Positions 36,837-45,539 of a DNA stretch of 64,000 nucleotides are shown piece after piece (position 1 is the stretch's first letter; each line of letters begins with the position of its first letter). The notes beneath the pieces were generated by a model. That model saw only the letters and a program-made list of their open reading frames with translations, made no database searches and had not been told where the DNA came from. Made by a program: the position numbers and the translations under genes. Source of the DNA: Bradyrhizobium sp. LLZ17 (GTDB lineage Bacteria > Pseudomonadota > Alphaproteobacteria > Rhizobiales > Xanthobacteraceae); contig NZ_CP165734.1 of the NCBI RefSeq assembly GCF_041200145.1, positions 3,038,001-3,102,000 of the forward strand, written 5' to 3'.

Positions 36837-37391
36837 TCACCAGCTCCGCAAGGCGGCAAGCAGGGCGATCCCGAACAAGGCGATGGCACCGAGGATGAAG
36901 CCGAGCACGAACGGCCAGACGCGCGAGCGGCGCGGCGGCGCGGCCAATACGGGTTTCGGCTCGGGCGGGATCACCATCGCATGCTCGCGCTCGATCATGC
37001 GGCGGGCGACATAGTCCGTGACGGCGTCGACGATGACGGAGGTGTCATGCGATTCGGCGAGCACGATGCGGCCGAAGCGGGTGTCCTGGACGAAGCGGTA
37101 CATCCGCTTGTCGCGCCCCATCACCACGTGTGCGACGACGTCGATCCAGAGCCGCGGCGTGTCGCCCTGGCTGATGCCGCGGTCGAACAGGTCGATTTGC
37201 TCGGGCACCTGCGCGAACAACGGATCCAGCGCATCGTTGAGGATCTCGAGCCGCGCCACTTCGGCGTCGCGCAAATCGACGACGACACCGGTGCGATCGG
37301 CGGCCTCGATCCGCGCGCGCAGCAGCGCATCGCGCAGCCGCACCGGGCGCGGCTGGCTGGGATGGGTCCCACTGGTCTCAGGCTCTGACAT
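36837..37391 (-). CDS. conserved hypothetical protein with C-terminal membrane anchor
   Basis: A 184-residue protein. The first about 135 residues form a soluble domain (LRDAEVARLEILNDALDPLF, RFVQDTRFGRIVLAES), then a Pro-rich linker and one C-terminal span (VWPFVLGFILGAIALFGIALLAAL). The layout suggests a tail-anchored cytoplasmic domain. I do not recognise the family. Confidence 0.7.
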   Translation of the reverse strand: MSEPETSGTHPSQPRPVRLRDALLRARIEAADRTGVVVDLRDAEVARLEILNDALDPLFAQVPEQIDLFDRGISQGDTPRLWIDVVAHVVMGRDKRMYRFVQDTRFGRIVLAESHDTSVIVDAVTDYVARRMIEREHAMVIPPEPKPVLAAPPRRSRVWPFVLGFILGAIALFGIALLAALRSW

Positions 37392-37501
37392 TGTCGGCCT
37401 CGTCCTCGACTTTCCTCCGTTAACCTAGCAGCAACCACAACGCCCGCAAAGGGCGTATCATTCCAGATACTTACGGCGCCCACAGGCGGTTGATGTGTGC
37501 C

Positions 37502-37541
37502 AAAAACAGACGATCCCACCCGGCTTGCGCCGGATGGGACC
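37502..37541 (-). terminator. intrinsic terminator after DUF4170 gene
   Basis: On the minus strand GGTCCCATCCGG and CCGGGTGGGATC pair around a CGCAAG loop, followed by GTCTG and five T (37506-37502). It lies 40 bp past the DUF4170 stop. Confidence 0.75.
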
Positions 37542-37580
37542 TTCCGTCCTTGGACGTCTTCTTGTTCAGTCAGGCAGCCG

Positions 37581-37787
37581 TCAGGCCGAGACCCGCGACG
37601 GCTCTTCCACGATCGAGAAGCGGACGCCGGCCTTGTGGCGGTTCTCTTCCGAAACCGAGCGCCAGGCATCCTCGGCTTCCTTGCGGGTCTTGAACGGACC
37701 CTGCACCTGGGCCGAGCCTTCCACCAGCTTGTGGAAGTTCATCGAGCCGAACTCGCCGCCGATCACCCAGAAATTGCTGTTGGTCAT
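37581..37787 (-). CDS. DUF4170 family protein
   Basis: A 68-residue protein, MTNSNFWVIGGEFGSMNFHK onward, typical of DUF4170 with the GPFKTRKEAEDAWR element like an SPOR-type fold. Function unknown. It follows aceA by 22 bp on the same strand and may be co-transcribed with it. Confidence 0.8.
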   Translation of the reverse strand: MTNSNFWVIGGEFGSMNFHKLVEGSAQVQGPFKTRKEAEDAWRSVSEENRHKAGVRFSIVEEPSRVSA

Positions 37788-37809
37788 TGTCAGTCTCCTG
37801 TTACCCGAC

Positions 37810-39444
37810 TTAGCCGAACTGGTTCATCGTGTTGTGGGCGCCGCCCGCCTTGAGAGCGGCCTCGCCGGCGAAGTACTCCTTGTGGTCGTCGCCGATGTCG
37901 GAGCCGGCCATGTTCTGGTGCTTGGCGCAGGCGATGCCCTGACGGATCTCCTGGCGCTGAACATTCTTCACGTAGCCGAGCATGCCCTGCTCGCCGAAAT
38001 ACTCCCTGGCGAGATTGTCGGTGGAGAGAGCTGCCGTGTGATAGGTCGGCAGCGTGATCAGATGGTGGAAGATGCCGGCACGCTTGGCTGAGTCGGCCTG
38101 GAAGGTGCGGATGCGCTCGTCGGCTTCAAGGGCCAGCGGCGTCTCGTCGTATTCCGGCTTCATCAGGTCGGCGCGGTTGTACTTGCTGACGTCCTTGCCG
38201 GCTTCCTTCATCGCGTCGTAGACCTGCCAACGGAAGTTGAGCGTCCAGTTGAACGACGGCGAGTTGTTGTAGGCCAGCTTCGCGTTCGGAACCACCTTCC
38301 GGATGCGATCGACCATCTTGGCGATCTGCTCGATATGCGGCTTCTCGGTTTCGATCCAGAGCAGGTCGGCACCGTTCTGGAGCGAGGTGATGCTGTCGAG
38401 CACGCAGCGGTCTTCGCCGGTGCCGGGGCGGAACTGGTAGAGATTGCTCGCCAGCCGCTTCGGACGCAGCATCTTGCCGTTGCGGTTGATGATGACGTCG
38501 CCGTTGCGGGCGTTCTCCGCCGTCACTTCCTCGCAGTCCAGGAAGCTGTTGTACTGATCGCCGAGATCACCCGGCTTATGGCTGACGGCGATCTGCTGCG
38601 TGAGGCCGGCGCCGAGCGAGTCGGTGCGGGTCACGATGATGCCGTCTTCGACGCCGAGCTCCAGGAACGCGTGGCGGCAGGCCCGGATCTTGGCCAGGAA
38701 CACCTCGTGCGGCACGGTCACCTTGCCGTCCTGATGGCCGCACTGCTTCTCGTCGGAGACCTGGTTCTCGATCTGGAGCGCGCAGGCGCCCGCCTCGATC
38801 ATCTTCTTCGCGAGCAGATAGGTCGCCTCGGCATTGCCGAAGCCGGCGTCGATATCGGCGATGACGGGCACGACATGGGTCTGGAAGTTGTCGATCTTCG
38901 CGATCAGCTCCTTCTCGCGGGTCTTGTCGCCTTCCTTGCGCGCCTTGTCGAGGTTGCGGAAGATGTCGTTGAGCTCGCGGGAATCCGCCTGACGCAGGAA
39001 GGTATAGAGCTCTTCGATCAGCGCCGGCACCGAGGTCTTCTCGTGCATGGACTGGTCGGGCAGCGGTCCGAACTGGGAGCGCAGTGCTGCGATCATCCAG
39101 CCGGAGAGATAGAGATAGCGGCGGTCGGTCGTGCCGAAGTGCTTCTTGACCGAGATCAGCTTCTGCTGGGCGATGAAGCCGTGCCAGCAGCCGAGCGACT
39201 GAGTGTACTTGGTCGGATCGGCATCATAGGCGGCCATGTCGGCACGCATCAGCGCCGCGGTGTAGCGGGCGATATCGAGGCCGGTCTGGAAGCGGTTCTG
39301 AAGGCGCATGCGGGCCACGGCCTCAGCGGTCACGCCGTTCCAGGTGTCCTTGGTCTTGAGCAGCGCTTCGGCCGCCTCGATCTGGCTCTGATACGACGCC
39401 GGTGCCTGAATGCCCTGGTCGATCCCGCGCGGTTGGAAGTTCAT
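37810..39444 (-). CDS. aceA: isocitrate lyase
   Basis: A 544-residue long-form isocitrate lyase, cleaving isocitrate to glyoxylate and succinate in the glyoxylate shunt. The catalytic loop KQCGH (SDEKQCGHQDGK) is present, with a Gln in place of the second Lys of the usual KKCGH. PVIADIDAGFGNAEATYLLAKK, split over the active site, and IETEKPHIEQ also fit. The start at 39444 has AAGGGA upstream; 39480 is a weaker alternative. Divergent from a short-chain fatty acyl regulator that probably controls it. Confidence 0.96.
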   Translation of the reverse strand: MNFQPRGIDQGIQAPASYQSQIEAAEALLKTKDTWNGVTAEAVARMRLQNRFQTGLDIARYTAALMRADMAAYDADPTKYTQSLGCWHGFIAQQKLISVKKHFGTTDRRYLYLSGWMIAALRSQFGPLPDQSMHEKTSVPALIEELYTFLRQADSRELNDIFRNLDKARKEGDKTREKELIAKIDNFQTHVVPVIADIDAGFGNAEATYLLAKKMIEAGACALQIENQVSDEKQCGHQDGKVTVPHEVFLAKIRACRHAFLELGVEDGIIVTRTDSLGAGLTQQIAVSHKPGDLGDQYNSFLDCEEVTAENARNGDVIINRNGKMLRPKRLASNLYQFRPGTGEDRCVLDSITSLQNGADLLWIETEKPHIEQIAKMVDRIRKVVPNAKLAYNNSPSFNWTLNFRWQVYDAMKEAGKDVSKYNRADLMKPEYDETPLALEADERIRTFQADSAKRAGIFHHLITLPTYHTAALSTDNLAREYFGEQGMLGYVKNVQRQEIRQGIACAKHQNMAGSDIGDDHKEYFAGEAALKAGGAHNTMNQFG

Positions 39445-39490
39445 GTCCGTGATCCCTTCAGTCTTCGTCACTGTCGACAAACTTGACAGT

Positions 39491-39506
39491 GCATTGCGAA
39501 ATGCAT
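39491..39506. promoter_or_regulatory. candidate aceA operator TGCATT-GCGA-AATGCA
   Basis: A perfect 6-bp inverted repeat with a 4-bp spacer, 46 bp upstream of the aceA start. The core TTGCGAAA resembles the TTTGCAAA-type sites used by RamB-like regulators of aceA in actinobacteria. The divergent regulator gene encodes a protein of that group. Confidence 0.45.
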
Positions 39507-39570
39507 GGCGAGAGCTAAACGCGAGAACAGGAAGTTCGTATAGAGGTCTTGTACTTGAATGGTGATGTCA

Positions 39571-39617
39571 TGTAACATCAGTACATGTAATAGATGTCAC
39601 TTTGTAACGATTGTAAT
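39571..39617. promoter_or_regulatory. reiterated TGTAAY half-sites before the regulator gene
   Basis: TGTAAC, TGTAAT, TGTAAC and TGTAAT occur at 39571, 39586, 39603 and 39612 in the 93 bp upstream of the regulator start. A GATGT-N6-ACATC palindrome (39564-39579) and TACATGTA lie in the same stretch. Clustered repeats like this suggest an autoregulatory or second-factor binding region. Confidence 0.4.
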
Positions 39618-39663
39618 TTACATAGGTCAGCACGTCTGTCTTTAACGCCCTTGGAGACCCCAA

Positions 39664-41109
39664 ATGGCCGCCGATTCCGGGAAGAAACTGTTCGTCGGCC
39701 CGCGTTTCCGGCGGATCCGGCAGCAATTGGGGCTATCGCAGACCCAGATCGCCGAGGGGCTCGGGATCTCGCCCAGCTACATCAACCTGATCGAGCGCAA
39801 TCAGCGCCCGGTGACAGCGCAGATCCTGCTGCGGCTCGCGGAGACCTACGACCTCGATTTGCGTGATCTCGCGACCGCCGATGAGGATCGCTTCTTCGCC
39901 GAGCTGAACGAGATCTTTTCCGATCCCCTGTTCCGCCAGATCGACGTGCCCAAGCAGGAGCTGCGCGACCTCGCCGAACTCTGCCCCGGCGTCACCCATG
40001 CGCTGCAGCGGCTCTACGCGGCCTATGCCGAGGCGCGCCAGGGCGAGACGCTGGCCGCGGCGCAGATGGCCGACCGCGACGTCGGTACGCGCTATGAGGC
40101 CAATCCGGTCGAGCGTGTGCGCGAGCTGATCGAGGCCAACCGCAACTATTTTCCGGAACTCGAGCAGGCCGCGGAGAATTTGCGCGACGAGTTGAACGTG
40201 CCGGCGGAAGAGCTCTATGCGGCGCTCGCGGCGCGATTGCGCGAAAAACATTCGATCCAGACCCGCATCATGCCGGTGGACGTGATGCGCGAGACGCTGC
40301 GCCGTTTCGACCGCCATCGCCGCCAGCTCCTGATTTCCGAACTGGTCGACCCGCCGGGCCGCGCGTTCCAGCTCGCCTTCCAGCTTGGGCTTGGCGAATC
40401 CGCGCAGCAGCTGGAGACCATTGTCGGCCGCGCCGGCCCGCTCGACGACGCGCCCCGCCGCCTGTTCCGCATCACCCTCGCCAACTATTTTGCCGCCGCC
40501 GTGATGATGCCCTATCCGGCGTTCCTCGCCGCTGCCGAAGCGCTCAGCTACGACATCCATTTGCTGGCGCAGCGCTTCAATGCCGGCTTCGAGCAGGTCT
40601 GTCATCGGCTCACGACCCTGCAGCGGCCGAACGCGCGCGGTATTCCGTTCTTCCTGCTCCGCGTCGACAACGCCGGCAACGTCTCGAAGCGTTTTTCGTC
40701 CGGCACGTTTCCGTTCTCGAAGTTCGGCGGCACCTGTCCGCTCTGGAACGTGCATTCGACCTTCGACACGCCGGATCGCCTGTTGAAGCAGGTGATCGAG
40801 CTCTCCGACGGCACGCGCTATTTCTCGATCGCGCAGATGGTGCGCCGGCCGGTCGCGCCGCACCCGCTGCCGCAGCCGCGCTTCGCGATCGGATTGGGAT
40901 GCGAAATCCGTCACGCATCGCGGCTGGTCTATGCAGGCGGCATGGATCTGGAGAAGGCGGAAGGAACGCCGATCGGCGTCAATTGCCGCCTCTGCGAGCG
41001 CGAAAACTGCGCCCAGCGCGCCGAGCCGCCAATCACGCGTACGCTGATCCTGGACGAGACGACGCGGCGGGTGAGTTCGTTCGCGTTCTCGAATGCGCGG
41101 GAGTTGTAA
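39664..41109 (+). CDS. short-chain fatty acyl transcriptional regulator (XRE-DUF955-DUF2083)
   Basis: A 481-residue regulator. The N-terminal helix-turn-helix (residues 10-65) reads RRIRQQLGLSQTQIAEGLGI and SYINLIERNQRPVT. A central IrrE/DUF955-like domain and a C-terminal DUF2083 follow, the latter with a Cys motif, NCRLCERENCAQRAEPP. This is the ScfR/RamB/MccR family that senses acyl-CoA and controls glyoxylate-shunt or propionate genes. The divergent aceA gene is the obvious target. Confidence 0.9.
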   Translation: MAADSGKKLFVGPRFRRIRQQLGLSQTQIAEGLGISPSYINLIERNQRPVTAQILLRLAETYDLDLRDLATADEDRFFAELNEIFSDPLFRQIDVPKQELRDLAELCPGVTHALQRLYAAYAEARQGETLAAAQMADRDVGTRYEANPVERVRELIEANRNYFPELEQAAENLRDELNVPAEELYAALAARLREKHSIQTRIMPVDVMRETLRRFDRHRRQLLISELVDPPGRAFQLAFQLGLGESAQQLETIVGRAGPLDDAPRRLFRITLANYFAAAVMMPYPAFLAAAEALSYDIHLLAQRFNAGFEQVCHRLTTLQRPNARGIPFFLLRVDNAGNVSKRFSSGTFPFSKFGGTCPLWNVHSTFDTPDRLLKQVIELSDGTRYFSIAQMVRRPVAPHPLPQPRFAIGLGCEIRHASRLVYAGGMDLEKAEGTPIGVNCRLCERENCAQRAEPPITRTLILDETTRRVSSFAFSNAREL

Positions 41110-41209
41110 GCGGGGACGATGGGCGTTTGCCGGCAAACGCGCTCCACAATCTCGCTGTCGTCCCGGCGCGAAGGCGGGGACGACGCGGGGAGAGCGCTGC
41201 GACCGCCTC

Positions 41210-41503
41210 CTACGCCAGCGTATGCACGATCACCGGCCCCGCCACCGCGCGCGCGTCTCCAGCGAGCAGCGGACCGAGGTCTTTCTCGATCCAGGCGATG
41301 GCACGCCTGTTCGCCTCCTCCGCCTGCTCGAACTTGTCGAAGATCGAGATCGCGGTGACCGTATCGTCGCCGGCATACACGACGTAATAGGCGCGAAAGC
41401 CCTCGACGTCGCTGATGATGGGAACGGCGCCGTCCTTGATGCGGCGCGCCAGCTCTTCCGCGCTCCCGCTTTTGGCTTTGGCCTGACGAATGGCGGCGTA
41501 CAT
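41210..41503 (-). CDS. small ABM-like (dimeric alpha/beta-barrel) protein
   Basis: A 97-residue protein, MYAAIRQAKAKSGSAEELAR onward, with strands and helices (GFRAYYVVYAGDDTVTAISIF) arranged like antibiotic-biosynthesis-monooxygenase-type ferredoxin folds. Catalytic role not assignable. GGAGG lies 6 bp before the start at 41503. Confidence 0.65.
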   Translation of the reverse strand: MYAAIRQAKAKSGSAEELARRIKDGAVPIISDVEGFRAYYVVYAGDDTVTAISIFDKFEQAEEANRRAIAWIEKDLGPLLAGDARAVAGPVIVHTLA

Positions 41504-41688
41504 GGGATCCTCCCGGCTGCGTGTGGGCCCGGCGCCCAATTGCGATCCTACGCCGAAGCAGCGGATCGATCCACGCTTGCGTGCGCAGTTGTCGACGCGC
41601 ACTGCTGTCTGCCATTGACGTTGGAACTTCCGCTTTTTCCCAATGTTGTCCGACGAGCTGCGTGCGGTGATGTACCGCCGGTCGGGCG

Positions 41689-41907
41689 ATGAAGAACTTT
41701 TCAAATGCGGAATTCTCCCCCGAGGTCATCGAGATCATGAGCGCTGCGCTGACAGCTGCGATCGCAACGCTGCCCGAGCCGGTCCATGCCGGGCATGTCG
41801 ACGTACTTGCCCAATCCATCCTCCGCACGGCGAATGCGGGCGAGCGCGATGTCGCGGTGCTCGAGCGGATTGCGCTGATTGAGCTCCAGCTCGCGCCGCG
41901 GTCATGA
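41689..41907 (+). CDS. conserved hypothetical small protein
   Basis: A 72-residue, mainly helical protein (VIEIMSAALTAAIATLPEPV, SILRTANAGERDVAVLERIA). No family recognised. Its TGA overlaps the ATG of the secreted protein downstream, so the two are probably translationally coupled. Confidence 0.55.
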   Translation: MKNFSNAEFSPEVIEIMSAALTAAIATLPEPVHAGHVDVLAQSILRTANAGERDVAVLERIALIELQLAPRS

Positions 41908-42380
41908 TGAGGTCAATGATGAGAATTGAAACGGGCTTTGCTGCAGTTGCTTTCCTGCTTTGCGCCTCTCACGCCGCACATGCCGCGAGCTGGACCACCT
42001 ATCGCATTCCGGAAACGGGCACCGCGGTGGACATTCCGGGCTCCATTTTCGCCGAAGAGGCCGGCAAGCCGGACGGCTATGGGCAGCGGTTTCGCTCGGC
42101 CGACGGCAGCGCGGATCTCACGGTGCAGGCGGTGCCCCGAACCGGCGAGTCGCCGGCAGCGTTCCTCGCGCGGAAACATCCGCCATCCGGCATCGTCTAT
42201 AAACGCATCACCCCGCGCTTCTTCGTGGTCTCCAGCGTCAAACGCGACGTGATCTGGTACGACCGCTGCAACTTTTCCGGCCGCTACGTGCATTGCGTTT
42301 TGATCAACTACCCGGCGGACCAGAAACGGCAGTGGGACAGTGTCGTGACCAGGATCAGCAACACCCTGCATGGCGGTTGA
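41904..42380 (+). CDS. secreted hypothetical protein
   Basis: A 158-residue protein with a signal peptide (residues about 6-26, GFAAVAFLLCASHAAHAASW) and a mature domain with IPETGTAVDIPGSIF and two cysteines in DRCNFSGRYVHCVLINYP that could form a disulfide in the periplasm. Start could be 41904, 41907 or the ATG pair a few codons later. Function unknown. Confidence 0.65.
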   Translation: MMRSMMRIETGFAAVAFLLCASHAAHAASWTTYRIPETGTAVDIPGSIFAEEAGKPDGYGQRFRSADGSADLTVQAVPRTGESPAAFLARKHPPSGIVYKRITPRFFVVSSVKRDVIWYDRCNFSGRYVHCVLINYPADQKRQWDSVVTRISNTLHGG

Positions 42381-42396
42381 AGTCCGGGGCAGGTAC

Positions 42397-42424
42397 AAAA
42401 AAGCTGCCCGAAGCATCGGGCAGC
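42397..42424 (-). terminator. intrinsic terminator of Gly/Ser-rich gene
   Basis: GCTGCCCGA-TGCT-TCGGGCAGC is a perfect 9-bp stem followed on the minus strand by six T (42402-42397). It also sits 17 bp after the convergent gene stop. Confidence 0.85.
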
Positions 42425-42437
42425 AGTGTCGTGAGGA

Positions 42438-42866
42438 CTAGCGAACCGTCGTCGATGTCGTCGACATGCTCGGCTTGGAGCCCGGCACATGCGACATGGT
42501 CTTGGTGGTCGAACCGACCTGCTCACCCGCTTTCACCTTGGTGCGCGTGTGCGAGCGGCTGAACGTGCCGCCCTCATGCGCCTGCGCGCGGGCATTGGCG
42601 TTGAGCACCGGGCCATTGCCCTTGTTCATGCTGGTGCCGGTCTGCGCTTTGCCATTGGCTGCCGCCGCGCTGCCGCCGGCCGCAATCGAGGAGCCGGTGC
42701 GGCCGGACGCCGAAGTCGAGGTGCCGCCGGTGCCGAGCGTGGTGGCCGAGGTGCCACCGGCAGCCGCGGACCCACCGGTGCCGCCCGTCATGCTGGTTTG
42801 CGCAAAGACCGGCGAGGAGGCGGCGAGCAGAAGCGCGACCGCCGAGGCCGTGATAAGTGTTTTCAT
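42438..42866 (-). CDS. secreted Gly/Ser/Thr/Ala-rich low-complexity protein
   Basis: A 142-residue protein with a clear signal peptide (MKTLITASAVALLLAASSPV, cut after FAQ). The mature part begins TGGTGGSAAAGGTSATTLGT and shares the GTGGSSA-type unit with the proteins encoded just upstream. The C-terminal third (SHTRTKVKAGEQVGSTTKTM) is more basic. Probably periplasmic or exported; function unknown. Confidence 0.65.
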   Translation of the reverse strand: MKTLITASAVALLLAASSPVFAQTSMTGGTGGSAAAGGTSATTLGTGGTSTSASGRTGSSIAAGGSAAAANGKAQTGTSMNKGNGPVLNANARAQAHEGGTFSRSHTRTKVKAGEQVGSTTKTMSHVPGSKPSMSTTSTTVR

Positions 42867-42882
42867 GAATCAATCCTCTTGT

Positions 42883-43236
42883 TCAAGGCGACGATGTCGA
42901 AATCGTGCAGCCATTGACAGTGACTGTGCTGGCGCTGGTCGAACCAGGCCCACCTGACGTCGATGACGAGCTCGACACGTTGCCGCCGCCGGCCTGGACA
43001 TGCACCGACGATCCTCCGGCCGAACTCGAGCTCGACAACGACCCAGCCGACGAGCTCGATCCAGTCGTGCCGGAGCCAGACGAACCGAGTGCGGTGATGC
43101 TGCCGTCAGGATGTTTTTCGACGGTCACCTTGCAGGTCTGGCCCGATGCGTTCTTGCCGGTCTTTTCCATGGTCTCCGCAAAAGCAGTGCTGCCCATCAG
43201 GGCGATCACCGCGATCGCAATGCTCGACTTGTTCAT
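42883..43236 (-). CDS. secreted Ser-rich small protein
   Basis: A 117-residue protein. Signal peptide MNKSSIAIAVIALMGSTAFA, then a short domain TGKNASGQTCKVTVEKHPDG with one Cys, a Ser/Gly-rich stretch, and a second Cys close to the end (VNGCTISTS). The two cysteines could bridge. The start at 43236 has GGAGA upstream (TTGGAGGAGAACGC). Middle gene of the low-complexity cluster. Confidence 0.6.
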   Translation of the reverse strand: MNKSSIAIAVIALMGSTAFAETMEKTGKNASGQTCKVTVEKHPDGSITALGSSGSGTTGSSSSAGSLSSSSSAGGSSVHVQAGGGNVSSSSSTSGGPGSTSASTVTVNGCTISTSSP

Positions 43237-43299
43237 TGCGTTCTCCTCCAACAGAGATGAAGGGAGCGGCATTGCCGCCGCTCCCTTTGGACCAAGGCG

Positions 43300-43842
43300 T
43301 CAGTCCTTGTCCTTGTCCTTCTTCATCTCATCCTTGTGGTGGCCTTTGCCCTTTTCCATGCCCATGTCGCCAGCATGGCCGGCGGATGAGCCGGCTGCGC
43401 CGACTGTCGAGCCGCTCTTGCCGCCACCCGCGGACGAGCCGCCGGTGCCGACAGTCGAAGCGGAGTTCGATCCCGAGCCCGCTGCGGAGCCGCCGGTGCC
43501 TAGACTCGACGAGCTCTTGCCGCCACCCGCCGAGGAGCCGCCGGTGCCGAGCGTCGAAGCCGAACCGGAACCGGTGCCGCCGCCGGCCGCGGAGCCGCCC
43601 GTGCCGACCGTGGAACTGCTGGTGCCACCGCCCGCGGACGAGCCACCGGTGCCGAGCGTTGAAGCCGAGCCGGAGCCGCTACCGGAGCCCGCTGACGAAC
43701 CGCCGGTGCCGATCGTCGAGTTGCTCGTGCCGCCGCCGGCCGAGCTGCCGCCCGTTCCAACCGTCGAACTCGATTGCGCGACCGCGAGTGCAGTACCGGC
43801 CAGCAGCGCCGCTGCGGCCGCAGACAATTTCAGGATCCTCAT
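43300..43842 (-). CDS. secreted Gly/Ser tandem-repeat protein
   Basis: A 180-residue protein. After a signal peptide (LSAAAAALLAGTALAVAQ) it carries at least eight copies of a unit close to STVGTGGSSAGGG, spaced 17-21 residues apart, then a His/Lys/Asp tail (GKGHHKDEMKKDKDKD). The DNA repeats follow the protein repeats. The start at 43842 is the first ATG before the signal peptide. Probably an extracellular or periplasmic repeat protein; the charged tail could bind metal or surface polymers. Confidence 0.65.
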   Translation of the reverse strand: MRILKLSAAAAALLAGTALAVAQSSSTVGTGGSSAGGGTSNSTIGTGGSSAGSGSGSGSASTLGTGGSSAGGGTSSSTVGTGGSAAGGGTGSGSASTLGTGGSSAGGGKSSSSLGTGGSAAGSGSNSASTVGTGGSSAGGGKSGSTVGAAGSSAGHAGDMGMEKGKGHHKDEMKKDKDKD

Positions 43843-44168
43843 GTCCCATCTCCTCCAATTTTCAAATTGCCAAAACAGGCGTGGGATAAAGTGGCAAGCA
43901 TACGAAACGTTCCGACGGCATTTGCACCGGCTATGCACGAAACGCGTTGCATTGAAGTAGCCGCTACGACGATGCGTTCCGTCGATCTCGACGCTCCTGA
44001 GCAGCGGCTGATGCTCCTGCTTGGTTAACCCGGGACTAACCCGCATCCAGCGGTCTGCAACCAGCCATTAAGCACGCCTCAACATCGCTGCCTTAGTCTC
44101 GCCCTACTCACTTTTCGCAAACAACGGCGGCTTATCCTGCCGCGTGAAGTGACATCAGGGGGTTCATC
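43843..44168. other. divergent intergenic region
   Basis: This region separates the leftward Gly/Ser repeat gene from the rightward metallopeptidase-like gene and must hold both promoters. TTAACCCGGGACTAACCC at about 44026-44043 is a short direct repeat of TAACCC. No gene is supported. Confidence 0.4.
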
Positions 44169-44982
44169 ATGCGCGTTGCATTGCTGCTGGCTGCGACCGT
44201 CGTCGGCACGCTCTTCGCCAGTCCATCCAATGCCGGCTCACCCGAGGCTGCATCCGCCGATGCCGCGCAGGCGCTGCCGCCCGGATTCCAGAGCTACCGC
44301 GGCTACATGTTCGACCTGTCGGAGAACTCCGACCGCAAGGATGTCGACAAGCTCACCGAAAATCTGAAACGCCAGATCGACGTCGTGGAGAGTGTCGGCC
44401 TTTCGCCGCGCGTGACGCGCTTCTTCCGTACCGTCCCGATCATCGCGAGCGAGCTGGCCTGTCTCGACGAAGGCGCCGCCACCGCCTGCTACGGCCGGGT
44501 CACGCCGGACATCCAGCGCACGGCGCCACGGACGCTGACGGTGTGGGATCACGACAAGCAGCGCTGGACCAATCCGAACGCCGTGGACCTCGCGGTCGAT
44601 TCGGGGCTCGGCGTGATCATGGTGCGGCCGGACATGATGCGTTACGAGAAGGAAGCCGTGCTGCTCCACGAGATGTTGCACGCCTATCACGCGCGGCTGT
44701 TGCCGGACGGCTACGCCAACAAGGGCGTGATCAGCTATTACGCTTACGCGAAGTCCAAGGACTTCCTGCCCAAGGAAGCCTATGCGCTGAAGAATCCCAT
44801 GGAATTCTTTGCCGTGACGGCCAGCATTTTCCTGGCCGGCAAAAGCGAATTCCACGACCCCAAGACCCGCGAAGCGCTCAAGGAAAAAAATGCCGGACTA
44901 TTACAAATATCTGGTCGGCGTGTTCGGCTTCGACCCCGATCCGGCGGCGGCTTCCAGCGGACCGGTGGCCTCGCTGAAGTGA
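44169..44982 (+). CDS. exported putative zinc metallopeptidase (apparent frameshift at C-terminus)
   Basis: About 270 residues. A signal peptide (ALLLAATVVGTLFASPSNA) is followed by a domain whose helix VLLHEMLHAYH contains HExxH, with NPMEFFAVTA downstream supplying a likely Glu ligand, as in gluzincin-type folds. At 44884-44890 a run of seven A breaks the frame; six A give KEKMPDYYKYLVGVFGFD and the end ASLK at 44980-44982. Read literally the protein ends in an unrelated Arg-rich tail at 44993. Function uncertain. Confidence 0.75.
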
Positions 44983-45169
44983 AGCGGAGCTAGCGCCCCT
45001 CGCGCCAACCAACCCCAATCATCACGGCAAAGGTCGCGCTCCCCAGCGCGGCCTTTTTGTTTTGTAAACCGGAAGCTGCGGATGACGCGCGGCCGGGAAT
45101 TGCCAAGCCGGGGCTCGATCTGCATAGTCCCGCCCGCATCGGTACCTGTTTCGAAAAGGATAGAACAAC

Positions 45170-45523
45170 ATGGCGGACGCCGACCTGGATGTCGTGATCC
45201 GGCAACTGGCCAGACAGCTGCATACGGGCCTGATGACCCGCGCCAAGGAGCGGCGGGATCGCCTCAACGGCCTTGCGGCCAAGGCCAAAGGCAAGGAGAC
45301 GGGCGACCGCTTCAAGATGATGGCCAAGGCCACGATGGAGCAGGCGACCGCCGCCGCCAAACGCCTCCAGATGTCTGCCGACAACGTCGCCGACAGCTAT
45401 GCCCGCGCAATGCGAGCAGCGGCCAGCACGCCGGTCGCGGCCAAGGCGGAGCAGAAGAAGGCGGAGAAGAAGGCGCCGAAGGAGAAGCCGGCGAAGAAGG
45501 CGAAAGCGAAGAAGGCGAAATAA
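45170..45523 (+). CDS. hypothetical protein with Lys/Ala-rich histone-like tail
   Basis: A 117-residue protein. The first about 85 residues are helical and basic; the last about 30 are almost pure Lys, Ala, Glu and Pro (KKAEKKAPKEKPAKKAKAKK). Such tails occur in bacterial H1-like nucleoid proteins, so DNA or RNA binding is possible but not shown. Confidence 0.6.
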   Translation: MADADLDVVIRQLARQLHTGLMTRAKERRDRLNGLAAKAKGKETGDRFKMMAKATMEQATAAAKRLQMSADNVADSYARAMRAAASTPVAAKAEQKKAEKKAPKEKPAKKAKAKKAK

Positions 45524-45539
45524 TCGCGACGCCTCCTTC

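Noticed and set aside
43380..43770. CRISPR-like array of regularly spaced repeats
   Set aside because: The repeats are codons for GTGGSSAGGG units in a protein with a signal peptide; spacers are not unique and no cas genes are near.
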